From a virus: DNA of 28,429 nucleotides. The notes under the pieces are model-generated. The model was not told the DNA's origin, did no database searches, and saw only the letters and a program-made list of their open reading frames with translations. The translations under genes and the position numbers were made by a program. The stretch is taken from positions 1-28,429 of IMG/VR virus record IMGVR_UViG_3300032193_000308. The stretch is one strand, 5' to 3'. Below, piece after piece: positions 16,901 through 26,017 of this stretch. How positions within the stretch are numbered: the stretch's first letter is position 1; every line of letters starts with the position of its first letter.

Positions 16901-19900
16901 GTAATCTGCCAGTTGACATCAGCAACCTTGGTGAAGATCTTAGGTACTAACTCGTAGTTAATAACACCAGCTCTTTCATTTCCAAATATATCGAAATTGG
17001 TTACTAGATTTGCTAATATAGGTTGAGATTCTAGTTCAACCTTAGTAATAACCTCACGCTCAGCGGTCTCTGCCATTCTGACAGCACCGAAGAAGAAGAA
17101 TGGATCAACACCAGGAGGTGTGATCTCTTCAATAATAATGTCAATATCAGCCTGAGCGTTAGAGATAGAGAAGTCAGGTTCGAGACTTACAAGATCTCCA
17201 ATGAAATGATCTGCTTCTGTAGTATTCTTGGATCCTCTCTCAGTGATATAGAAACGATCTGTTTCCTTTGTTAAGTATTCTACCTTCTCAAAGTTAACTA
17301 CTAATGTGCCTTCATCAGGGAATCCATCAGTATTAGTTACATATAGAATAGAGTCTCCAATTAAGAAGTCACCAGAGATGAGAGCATATCTAGTAGAAGG
17401 TTGTGGGCTAGCAGATAAGAAGAAATCATCCGCTTCAACTAGGTACTGTGTAATAATACGAGTATCATCAAATGTTGCTTCTACATCTTGTACAGTTTGA
17501 ACTTGCTCGACGAGTAAGAATTCTTGTCTACTAAAGTTAGTAAAGATCTGAATATTATCAGTAATACTATCGATGACATAGATAGTGTCTTGAGATCCAA
17601 CATTGAGGTTAGCAGATACTAGAACGTCATCTACAGGAAGTTGAACAGTTATCTGCTGGAAGCTAATGGGATTATCAACAGCAAGGAAGAGGAATGTCGA
17701 GAATGTAGAAACTCCTGCTTCAGGAGCAGTAAGAATATTGACAATCGAACTGATCGTAATAGCTGTGTTACTAACCTTAAGATCAAGATTAAGATAACTT
17801 AATGAATCAATTTTCCTATTTGGATCCTTGATTAATTCGTATGGTTTTGCTACAACAACTGTAGGTGGTTCTTCATAACCATACCCGCCTTGCTCTAGAT
17901 TTACACTAAAGACTTCTTTGATAAAGGTTACATTTGCCCTTGCTCCACCACCAGCTGGTGTTTTTGGAATGAAGTAAATTTGTGGTGTTTGTGTATAATC
18001 AAATACAGTATTTTGGATGATTTGTGTAAATTCATCATTCCATACTTTCTTATTCCAGATAAGATCTGTTACAGTACCGTTTTCGTCAATTTGAGCATAG
18101 ATTGATAATCCCTGACCTAACTGGGGACCATTATAAGATGTAGCCTGAATATCAACATAGTGATCTTTAGTGATCAGTTCACCGGCATTAAACTGAGTTT
18201 TGCCAGCAAATCTAGGAATTTCTAATACTTCCCTATACTTGTTCTCACCCGCTATTTTGATTTTATCCTTTGGATGTAGATTAGCGAATGCCTTCGTTCT
18301 CTTATAATAGGCATTGTCATCTCTGTCTCCATTTAACCAGTATGTTGTATTTCTTCTTAGTTGATTACGACCATCTACCGACTGTGGTTCCGAAGTAGTA
18401 ATGGTGGGGAACTCATTAGCCTTAATTGTATAAGACTGAACATCTCTAGTAGTAAATCTATAGTTATTTCTAACAATGAAGATTTTATCAGAAAGATCAA
18501 ACCAGTTTTGATTTGCTTCTACTCTTAGACTAATCTCACCTAACTCACCTCTTGCTGACTTAACTCTTCCTAATGGGATCTCATTGCCACCAGCAGTTTC
18601 GTATTCTCTAGCGATAATAGAAATTTGGAACTCAATATTATCACCTAGAGCAGGTAGTGGATTGCCAGGTACAGGGTCAAATCCAATAGTTTCTACGATG
18701 TCTCCATCTTGATAACCAGTACCATAATCTTCTACTCCAAATTGTCCGGTAATTTGAGGATTAAGACTTAAATCAGTTACAAATAATCCGGTTCCGTACT
18801 GTCCCTCTGGTCCATTAACGATATCTAAAGTTCCTGTGTTGGTAGGAGCAGCGGTGTTGGTGTAAGTAATTTGATCACCAACTACTGCTTCGGGGAATAC
18901 AATAAGTTCTACAAAAGCAAAAGCATCTACTCCTGCTTCCCCTACTGATGTAACATTGATACTAGTTGGATCAGCTACATTGTCAAATCCCAACTCAACC
19001 CCTAGCATCGAAGGGTCACCTACTTCAAAACGGTATGTATTTCCTGGCGATACAGGGATATTTGAAAGTTCAACAGGTGTACCATCACTTTCAAGGTTTC
19101 CACCATTGAGAGTGATAAGATATCCATTAGTTGGCTGGTTGTATAGAGGAACTCTATAACTTAGTTGACTCCCGATATATTCTGATGGAGCATTTGTTAC
19201 CGTGAAAGTTCTTCCGATTACCCACTCTTCGAAGATGCCACTTCTGTCATAAGCATATAGTTCAGTACGCTCACCTTCTCTTAGTGCTTTTCTTGTTCTA
19301 TACCAGTATTCAAAATCATCACCCCATACTTCAGGTCCAGTTAGGTCAATGGTGACATCTCTAAGGTAAGTATCTGGTTCAAATTCATGTAGAGTAAGAG
19401 TTTGATCTACAGTTCTACCATAAACATAGATAAGTTCAATAGTTGGAGGAATAAGAGTTCCATCTGCTTCTCTAGCAAACGGTAAGTCAGTTCTGAACGA
19501 AAGTTGAGATCCAAAAATAGTATAAGATTTTTCTGGAATCTGTAAAATACTGTTTACAAAAACAATAGCATAAAGAGAATCTGGTACATTAACTACAGTT
19601 CCGTCAATACTATTTGTAATGGTAAATGGTCCTTTTGGTTGACGAGGAATAAGCGTCTTGTTAACTGATGCTGTGAAATAATTACCAATAGTATAGATGT
19701 AACACTGCTGTCCATTTCTTAGTACAGAATCTTCTCTAGGATCCTCGGAATCATAAAGAGCATCTTCAACTTCTGGTTTAGACTTAAATTGAATCTTGTC
19801 TGGAGTAGAAGGATCTTCATATCTTAAAATTTCATATGCTTCACCATAACGTTGCTTGACTCCATCAATAACAACGATCAGTAGTTCATTTTCATCTGTC

Positions 19901-22900
19901 TTGGCAATAGATCCGTCATCATAATATAAGTCAAAGTCACTTCTAATATTGTCAAACTGATCACTAATATCCTGGAACTTTCTTAAATACTGATCATTTA
20001 GATCTGTCGAAGCATACTTAAGAGATTTACCATAGAAATTCTGACCATCTACTTCTTGTCCTTCGGCAATTCTAGGACCTAGTGGAGGTTCGTCAAATAT
20101 AATTTGATTGCCTACAGTGGTATATGCTACTCCTGGTTCTTGGATGATACCATCTAGAGTAATTAAAAGTTCTACATCATTGTGTGGTACAATCTGCTGA
20201 TTAGATCCTACCTCAAACATAGAGAACTGTGTAGTTCCTGTTCTCTTAAATGTATCTAGATCTAAGACTCCATCAAACTCAGGTTCTAGTCTGACTTCTC
20301 TAAAGAAGGTATCTGATAGATTAACATCGGAAATAGAAATACCACCAGCACCTCTAACAACATTAGAGTCTCTAACAAGAGCAACAATTTGAGTGATCTG
20401 CCTTTTAGTAACAATACTATCCAAAGCTTGAATAGATACATTCAAGCTACCAACAGATTCTATTGATGGTGCCACCTCTGGCATTGGTCCAGCAGCAGAT
20501 GTAAAGACATTAACTTCACCAAACAACTCAAATCCAGCTGGGTGAGTTGTCTCAAGAATTAGATCTCTCCATCCATCAATAGGAGTCTCGGATTCTACAA
20601 CATAAGAATAATCCTGGTAGAAATAAGAATCTTGAAGTCTGTTAACACTTTCACTAATCTTACCTTTAGATGAGGCAAATGCTCCAGATTCTCTGTAATG
20701 CTTGACTTCTTCTACAAAATCTGTAGAAAGAACATATTTTACTACTGGTTTGAAATCACTAAAACCTTCAATTTCTTTGCCAGATACAAACTCTCCTTCA
20801 ACATCTGTAATTTTTAAGATGTTGCTTCCCTGTCTGTAGTATTTTCCGTCTAGTTTTGCCTTGGCACCGGTAGATGGTTGTGTAATTTCTAGACCAGGAA
20901 CAAATAGATCAGCATTTTCTAGAACTAAGATAGTGCTGCTAGCAAAAGATGGAGTTGTGGAATAGTCATTAGTAAATCCAAGTCCACCAAAAATAATATC
21001 TACGTTTTTAGGTAGACCAATATTATCAGACTCATAGTATGCTACTAAGTCTGTTTCGATAATGTTGAAAGATGCTTCGGTGTATCCTCTACCTCCATCA
21101 TCAACAGTAGCACCTACAATACTTCCGTTAAGTACAGTAAGTCTAACTTTAGCACCAGATCCATCACCGGTAATAATTAATTTTGGAGATACATAACCAC
21201 TACCGGCATTATCTGTTAAAACATTAACAATACTACCGTTTTCTACAACAGGGGTTAGAGTTGCTCTGTTATCTTTTCTTGGGTTTGCTCCAACAATAAG
21301 AGGAACGGTCAACAATGATCTACTGCTATTGAGAATATCTACGGTATTAATCTCACCAAAAGCACTTAAAGAATCTGTTGTGTATGTTATATCACCGGAA
21401 CCGTCATACTCAACAATGGAATCTAAATCATAAACTAGTTTTGTATTTGTCTTATGGGTTACCTTCTTTCTACCACTTAAAGGATCTCTAACAATAGAAA
21501 GTCTAGCATCTTCGGTATCTACACCAGATGCTTTGATGAAGTAATAGAACGTATCATAACGTAAGGATACTCTCTCCGGATCGACCTGATCAATCTCTGG
21601 AGCAAATCCAAATCTAATAGTTGTAAATGATCCAGGATTACCTGGAGCAATATTGCTAGTTACCTTACCATCTACTAAGATGTTTAAGTTGACACTTGGG
21701 GAAATGTCAATAAACGTATCGAGCATAGAGAAATGACTAGTATCAAATCTATACTTGTAATATCTCAATACATCAAACGATGGGTTTACTGTGAAGTTGT
21801 TTTCATCGTCTTTAGATAGTTCTAGTTTGTATGATGCTGTTTCTACATTCCTTAAGGCAATTACCTTTCTTGGCGAACTTTGATCAAAGAAAGTAGTTTG
21901 TTGACCTACTCTTCTGATCTGATCAATATCATCAGCATAATCATATGAAATCTTTGTAAGACCAGATTCTACATCATATTCTTCTAGTGTAGGTGTTAAA
22001 GATTCCTGTCCTAAGAACTTGTAACCTTGATTAAGTCTAAATGGGATCTCTTCTCCAATGACTTCATTTCCATCGTAATGATTTGTAGGAATAGTTCCTT
22101 TTCTTCCTCTGCTTACGTTTACAAAGTTCAAAGCGAGGTTTACACCAAGAACTTCGACGATCTCATCCCCAATTTGGATAAAATCACCATTAGATAGGTT
22201 ATTGAGATTAGAGAGATAGAGATTGTTGTTATCCTCAGCAAATCCTACATGATCTACAACAAAAGCAAATCTATTTGGATTGTTAGTGTCAAGATTAATA
22301 ATAGGAGCACTTTCCACAAACGTTATGATATCGCCCTTTCTATATCCAGCACCCTTTGTCGTAACAGTAACAGAACTTACAGATCCAGCACCGCCTGCTC
22401 CGGATACAACAATAGTTGCTCTAGCATTGAATGGATCTCCTGGTTTTCCTAATCCTTGTCTAGCAGAGTCTTGATCTCTAAAGACTAATTCTACATCAAG
22501 ATAGGTTCCAGAGATATAGGTTTCACCCGTATTAATTACATCTCCACTACCAATACCAGTGTCAGTAATTACAGACTTATGATCTACTGGGATAGTCTCG
22601 AAATTTTGATAGATCTTCTTTCTGACAAAGTAAGTAGTCTCTGTAGTAGCTTCATCTGGGTTGATATCAATATCAATAAAATCACCAACAGATACACCAT
22701 GATCTTCGGCAGTTTCCAAGATAGCAATAGAGTCATTAATTTCGAAGACAGGAATATCTGTACTTAAATCAATGACAGAAATGACTTCGGATCTAGAAGT
22801 ATCAGATAATACGCTACTCTTCAAGAAATACTCATCTCCAGTAACAAATGTACCAGAAAGTACCTTAACAGTGACAGCATTCTGTGAAACAGTCTCTTCC

Positions 22901-25900
22901 AAGACTTCTCCAGTAGCTACAACTGTTTGTGCCTCAATATCAATCAAACTTACTGTAGCACCTAGAGTATAGGTAGAAGAGGAATCTAGAACAAACCTTT
23001 GAACCTTAGTAAGAGACGAAATGAGGTCTGTTGTATTAAACTGTCCCTGAATATCTCTTAAGATGAAGTTATTTCTATTAACTGTACTGGTTACAATTTT
23101 TCCAGTAGCACCTTGAGGTTGTTGTACGATGATATCATCGGCAAACAAATACACATTACTAGATGTAGTTATTTCTAGTGCTTTAGTTTGTTCGGATTCA
23201 ATCCCAACAACAGATTTACCTTTTACGGAAGAAACAGAAGAAGATACTAAGTTTCCTTCTGAAATAAGTTCAGAACCTACTTCGAATGTGGGAGCAGATG
23301 AAACTACAGAAACATTCTTTACATTACCAGCAGAAACATCTTTGATCCTACCTACAAATCCATCACCGTTACCATCAAAATCAGGAGAGTTTAATCTCTT
23401 AACCTGTTTTGGAATATCTTTCTGGGAGATAGTGGAGTTGTAGTTAGAATCTACAGGAATAGAGTAGAAATTCTCGCCTAAGATATATGGAAATTGAGGA
23501 GTTTGATCCTGATCCATAGTAACAAAATAAGCGTATACACCATCTGGATAATCTGGTGTTACACAGAATCTACCATTGTTTTGGTCTAACTCTGTCTTTT
23601 CACTATTAACAGAAGGAACCCACTCATAATCATCAACAAAAGTTCCTAATACAAACTCGATGATAGTAGGTCCATTAGGTCTAGATGTCTTTAGTCTATA
23701 TCCAGACTCTAATCTACTAATAGCAGAAGAGCTGTCTAGGGGATTAGAATATCCATATGGACCATAGATGGGATTACCATCATAGGCATAACCTACGATA
23801 GGAGAGTGCTGAATAGGACCCTGCTCTTCATATACTGTGTTGATGCTATCAAGTAATCTTCTTCTCAATACCTTAGGGTTAGCAACTACACCATAACCGT
23901 AAGAAATGTTAAATTTAGATTGGAAGACGTAAGAGTTATTAACGTCAAGCAAACTATTTAATAAAAAATATCTATCTTTGGTCCATCTTCTTACTTTAGC
24001 AGTTGCTGTAGCTCCGGAACCATTTGCTACTGCTACTACAGACGTAAATCTAGCATCATATAACTTACCACCAGAAACTTTTACTAGATCTACAATTTGT
24101 CCATTTTCTACAGATGCTTCATACTCAGCAAAGTTTCCTCTGCCGGTGATGTCGGTGATTATAATTCTTGGTGGGAAACTATAATACTGTCCTGGGTTGT
24201 CGATAGCAATACTAGTAATCTCTCCGTTTGTTACAACAGCAGATAATCTTGCCCCTTCTCCGGAAGTAATTCTTACAGCAGGATCTTCCTCATATACAGA
24301 AGTATCTGTAATTTCAATACTACCTACAGTTTCTCCAGACAAAACAGAGAATGCCTTATTTGGTTCTTCATTGATAAGAACAATAGGAGGAACTTTATAC
24401 CCTCTTCCCTTGTTATTGATGCTTACACTATCAATAAGACCATAAGTAATCTGCTCTTCTGACCTGTTACTATAAACAGGAGTACCATCAACTAAGATAC
24501 CAACATCTTTGTTACCAGTGCTGTATACCTCTGTTGTGGTAATAGGTTGCTTTCTGATTAACTTAAGAAGTTCTTGATCTTGGAGATCCTGTGTAATACT
24601 AGGAGTTAATAGAATCTGATCTGATGGGAAAGACGAAGAACAGATATAGAAATACTGATCATCCTCAAAAATAGCACTTACATCAGCAACAACATCATCT
24701 AACTGGATTTGTGGATGAATACTATTTGGTTCTACGTAAGTGGTGTTTAGTAACCATCTAACTTCATTGTCTACATTCTTAATTACAGGAGATGCTGTAT
24801 CAAATCCATTCGAACCAACTTCAATTTTGTCTCCAGTAGAAGCATATGGTTGAGGATTTTTTGGTAGAAGGTTGAAAACAACACCTTCGATCAAGAACTC
24901 AACATCGCCACTAGATACAGGATTAGCGGAATATACTTTAGTTCCTGGTTGGTATACAACAAAGGTATCATCTTTCTTTTGGATCGTAAACTGGTTTACA
25001 GTTTTCTTAGAATACGAAATCTCTTTGTTGTCAATAAACAACTTACCGACCTGTGGAAAACCTTGAGTGGAGAATACTGTAATCTTATCACCTTCACCAT
25101 CAGTGGGTCTGAATGCTCTTTTTAGTTCTGTCTTCGAGGCAATCTCAAACTCACCGTTGATGGTATCGGGAGCAATGATTAATGTGTTATCAATTACATT
25201 ATCAACAACAGCAGTGACACCTCCCTGTGTGATTACATTGCCAATAAGACTTTGAGGATCACCAGAGATGGGTACAATACGAATAGTATAGTTAAACTGC
25301 CAATCAGAAGTAGAAGCTTTAAAGGTATAATCCTTAGGAGCGTATGTACTTACTGCCTCATCTGGGTTAGCAGAGATAATAGTCTTGAATAAGAACTGAA
25401 TAGAGCGATCTGTTCCTTTTGCTCTGTAGAAATCACCAATGTTCTTAATTAGAGTTCTCTTATCAATCTCTCCACGTAAAAACTTCTCTGGGAAAGATGC
25501 TAAGTATTCAGATTCAAAATTCTTAACAAAGGCATATAAGAACAGGTTACTGATGTTTAATACTTCATCACCTGTAACATGCTCCGATGCTTCGGTAGTT
25601 ACAAACTCACTTTTAGTGTATAGATCCCCTAGCGTGTTATTTCCACTAACGCCACGGGATACTTCTAGAAATTCTGTGTTAGTTCTTTCTTTGTAAAAGC
25701 AAATTTCATTACCAATCTTGATATATCCGTTCTTCTCTGGAAATGAAGTTGCATCTTCTACTACAATACTTGTAACATTACTAGCAATGTTGGATGTTAA
25801 AGTAGATTTTTCAGTTAATATCTCTTTACTATAAAAATCAATATTACGATACTGTGTAATATTGTGAATAATATCTAAAGGTTGCCCACGAAGTTCCTGC

Positions 25901-26010
25901 TGCTCATAGTATTTCTCTATGAACGTTTTAAACTTACTATAATCCTCAATGATAAATCCAGGTAACTGGCTTTCAATTAAGGTTGAAATATTTCTCGTCT
26001 TAGCAGCCAT
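13987..26010 (-). CDS. 4007-residue giant baseplate/virion structural protein with YHYH domain (gene 7 position)
   Basis: A continuous 4007-codon frame between gp6 and gp8, where T4 encodes wedge protein gp7 (about 1,030 residues). The first 240 residues (LIESQLPGFIIEDYSKF; later LIKNIGDFYRAKGTDRSIQF) match large structural proteins of marine T4-like phages. A YHYH domain spans about 735-825: YAYDGNPIYGPYGY, then DDYEWVP, NGRFCVTPDYPDG and VYAYFVT. THPAGFELFGEV follows near 1817. A beta module (FPxxGxIxI..E.I.Y...RG...H..G..V) recurs near 88, 312, 1268, 2888 and 3953. GxGY repeats occur near 531, 603, 1214, 1595, 1634, 2424 and 2704. Three 'DGxxQxxxxxY' repeats lie near 1947, 2040 and 2147. 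Residues about 2700-3850 are acidic, lysine-poor and unrecognised. A wedge role is inferred from position; homology to T4 gp7 itself is unproven. It starts 7 bases after the gp6 stop. Confidence 0.9.
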   Translation of the reverse strand: MAAKTRNISTLIESQLPGFIIEDYSKFKTFIEKYYEQQELRGQPLDIIHNITQYRNIDFYSKEILTEKSTLTSNIASNVTSIVVEDATSFPEKNGYIKIGNEICFYKERTNTEFLEVSRGVSGNNTLGDLYTKSEFVTTEASEHVTGDEVLNISNLFLYAFVKNFESEYLASFPEKFLRGEIDKRTLIKNIGDFYRAKGTDRSIQFLFKTIISANPDEAVSTYAPKDYTFKASTSDWQFNYTIRIVPISGDPQSLIGNVITQGGVTAVVDNVIDNTLIIAPDTINGEFEIASKTELKRAFRPTDGEGDKITVFSTQGFPQVGKLFIDNKEISYSKKTVNQFTIQKKDDTFVVYQPGTKVYSANPVSSGDVEFLIEGVVFNLLPKNPQPYASTGDKIEVGSNGFDTASPVIKNVDNEVRWLLNTTYVEPNSIHPQIQLDDVVADVSAIFEDDQYFYICSSSFPSDQILLTPSITQDLQDQELLKLIRKQPITTTEVYSTGNKDVGILVDGTPVYSNRSEEQITYGLIDSVSINNKGRGYKVPPIVLINEEPNKAFSVLSGETVGSIEITDTSVYEEDPAVRITSGEGARLSAVVTNGEITSIAIDNPGQYYSFPPRIIITDITGRGNFAEYEASVENGQIVDLVKVSGGKLYDARFTSVVAVANGSGATATAKVRRWTKDRYFLLNSLLDVNNSYVFQSKFNISYGYGVVANPKVLRRRLLDSINTVYEEQGPIQHSPIVGYAYDGNPIYGPYGYSNPLDSSSAISRLESGYRLKTSRPNGPTIIEFVLGTFVDDYEWVPSVNSEKTELDQNNGRFCVTPDYPDGVYAYFVTMDQDQTPQFPYILGENFYSIPVDSNYNSTISQKDIPKQVKRLNSPDFDGNGDGFVGRIKDVSAGNVKNVSVVSSAPTFEVGSELISEGNLVSSSVSSVKGKSVVGIESEQTKALEITTSSNVYLFADDIIVQQPQGATGKIVTSTVNRNNFILRDIQGQFNTTDLISSLTKVQRFVLDSSSTYTLGATVSLIDIEAQTVVATGEVLEETVSQNAVTVKVLSGTFVTGDEYFLKSSVLSDTSRSEVISVIDLSTDIPVFEINDSIAILETAEDHGVSVGDFIDIDINPDEATTETTYFVRKKIYQNFETIPVDHKSVITDTGIGSGDVINTGETYISGTYLDVELVFRDQDSARQGLGKPGDPFNARATIVVSGAGGAGSVSSVTVTTKGAGYRKGDIITFVESAPIINLDTNNPNRFAFVVDHVGFAEDNNNLYLSNLNNLSNGDFIQIGDEIVEVLGVNLALNFVNVSRGRKGTIPTNHYDGNEVIGEEIPFRLNQGYKFLGQESLTPTLEEYDVESGLTKISYDYADDIDQIRRVGQQTTFFDQSSPRKVIALRNVETASYKLELSKDDENNFTVNPSFDVLRYYKYRFDTSHFSMLDTFIDISPSVNLNILVDGKVTSNIAPGNPGSFTTIRFGFAPEIDQVDPERVSLRYDTFYYFIKASGVDTEDARLSIVRDPLSGRKKVTHKTNTKLVYDLDSIVEYDGSGDITYTTDSLSAFGEINTVDILNSSRSLLTVPLIVGANPRKDNRATLTPVVENGSIVNVLTDNAGSGYVSPKLIITGDGSGAKVRLTVLNGSIVGATVDDGGRGYTEASFNIIETDLVAYYESDNIGLPKNVDIIFGGLGFTNDYSTTPSFASSTILVLENADLFVPGLEITQPSTGAKAKLDGKYYRQGSNILKITDVEGEFVSGKEIEGFSDFKPVVKYVLSTDFVEEVKHYRESGAFASSKGKISESVNRLQDSYFYQDYSYVVESETPIDGWRDLILETTHPAGFELFGEVNVFTSAAGPMPEVAPSIESVGSLNVSIQALDSIVTKRQITQIVALVRDSNVVRGAGGISISDVNLSDTFFREVRLEPEFDGVLDLDTFKRTGTTQFSMFEVGSNQQIVPHNDVELLITLDGIIQEPGVAYTTVGNQIIFDEPPLGPRIAEGQEVDGQNFYGKSLKYASTDLNDQYLRKFQDISDQFDNIRSDFDLYYDDGSIAKTDENELLIVVIDGVKQRYGEAYEILRYEDPSTPDKIQFKSKPEVEDALYDSEDPREDSVLRNGQQCYIYTIGNYFTASVNKTLIPRQPKGPFTITNSIDGTVVNVPDSLYAIVFVNSILQIPEKSYTIFGSQLSFRTDLPFAREADGTLIPPTIELIYVYGRTVDQTLTLHEFEPDTYLRDVTIDLTGPEVWGDDFEYWYRTRKALREGERTELYAYDRSGIFEEWVIGRTFTVTNAPSEYIGSQLSYRVPLYNQPTNGYLITLNGGNLESDGTPVELSNIPVSPGNTYRFEVGDPSMLGVELGFDNVADPTSINVTSVGEAGVDAFAFVELIVFPEAVVGDQITYTNTAAPTNTGTLDIVNGPEGQYGTGLFVTDLSLNPQITGQFGVEDYGTGYQDGDIVETIGFDPVPGNPLPALGDNIEFQISIIAREYETAGGNEIPLGRVKSARGELGEISLRVEANQNWFDLSDKIFIVRNNYRFTTRDVQSYTIKANEFPTITTSEPQSVDGRNQLRRNTTYWLNGDRDDNAYYKRTKAFANLHPKDKIKIAGENKYREVLEIPRFAGKTQFNAGELITKDHYVDIQATSYNGPQLGQGLSIYAQIDENGTVTDLIWNKKVWNDEFTQIIQNTVFDYTQTPQIYFIPKTPAGGGARANVTFIKEVFSVNLEQGGYGYEEPPTVVVAKPYELIKDPNRKIDSLSYLNLDLKVSNTAITISSIVNILTAPEAGVSTFSTFLFLAVDNPISFQQITVQLPVDDVLVSANLNVGSQDTIYVIDSITDNIQIFTNFSRQEFLLVEQVQTVQDVEATFDDTRIITQYLVEADDFFLSASPQPSTRYALISGDFLIGDSILYVTNTDGFPDEGTLVVNFEKVEYLTKETDRFYITERGSKNTTEADHFIGDLVSLEPDFSISNAQADIDIIIEEITPPGVDPFFFFGAVRMAETAEREVITKVELESQPILANLVTNFDIFGNERAGVINYELVPKIFTKVADVNWQITRFFDVIGPEEVRAFISTDDVVQWIQPADQSVRLPDNSWSILEQEIYLHPINIGIESISIELQTGGIIVVPGIVNPVELFIFFDNDLTIDNTRTRVFEPRGSVTAAYYEQFSYPIFIRFEDARKAPFNVDIAQWIRTFEDDDVSFNFADFGSPVAGSVTDLFVDELQIRRFISTSFQEAASRPVTVSLPDGYLQITQIPVQLDPVEEIIRFIDERTAPLNVDVEMWIRTLPYEKAFDSVVTIDTEDQFVTVVEPDVVVTDALDTTTRIINILPTSIEFGNIPNDISNHWVRTLPYEKAFDSVVAIDTEDQIISRYLLEDVIFGALTTELEYARIIPVWTDFDNIPDVRMSDVVLQDNELILQPQIDPGLINIAPEFGFKKRIIENEELAEVTLTETEIVLIINPVEQILIEGVLTEVLGAEVVEIEEDAVVSTLQIVVDSVFLGATEFEYVNLKPIEPEVVAGSPFTVEDNNTFIIQPQVDADSVQEIKTIILIAGSKINGQEYFIDFGPQTSVVDSEFEVTKYVYLWSGGAEERDGEFPVDERGIPFLELATPFQGDELNAVFWMLREVIPQASAGETLGITKQISRFYPNQHYLIDDPLVLDESEGFYAVPAMPVNVSVEVFFTETVPGGSDNQPTQAPPQEIEERDATVQTVTLELTRDQTIEIDVQATIFQEIVVTPSESVGTFIGGSPIAVTLNLDSIPDEGSGEDPPIIVDVTVVTAFEPITTDIEIVHIVDSVELDVQATIFQEYIRFTPAGLESTYGTNDNLALASSDREVVTIVEVNADVSQPIFTEQSLIIVQRIVNGVADAIADELDSVYRRTTLGPNYEQFQSNAFVSNGSLKLNASIAQLLDDFEIQEFELREESSRRPNGDMFNLAIPSINEVGGTLQGNLLDTETTSITLNVGGNLADLAWPTSGTILIGDAVNGTLEQIEYTGISGNQLTGITRGVGGTTAQTHDATESYVRTIG
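15973..16038 (-). repeat. Internal duplicated segment, second copy in protein order
   Basis: These 66 bases match 16162-16227 at 61 positions, with a 189-base (63-codon) offset. They encode WVRTLPYEKAF and the following SVVAIDTEDQ, near residue 3325 of the giant protein. Three of the five differences are synonymous, which points to recent duplication or purifying selection. Confidence 0.9.
16162..16227 (-). repeat. Internal duplicated segment, first copy in protein order
   Basis: Partner of the copy at 15973-16038. It encodes WIRTLPYEKAF and then SVVTIDTEDQ, near residue 3262. The offset is an exact multiple of three, so the frame is kept. Weaker versions of the WIRT/WIQP element occur near residues 3058 and 3170, so this is the freshest pair of an older repeat series. 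Confidence 0.9.
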
Positions 26011-26017
26011 TTAAGAA

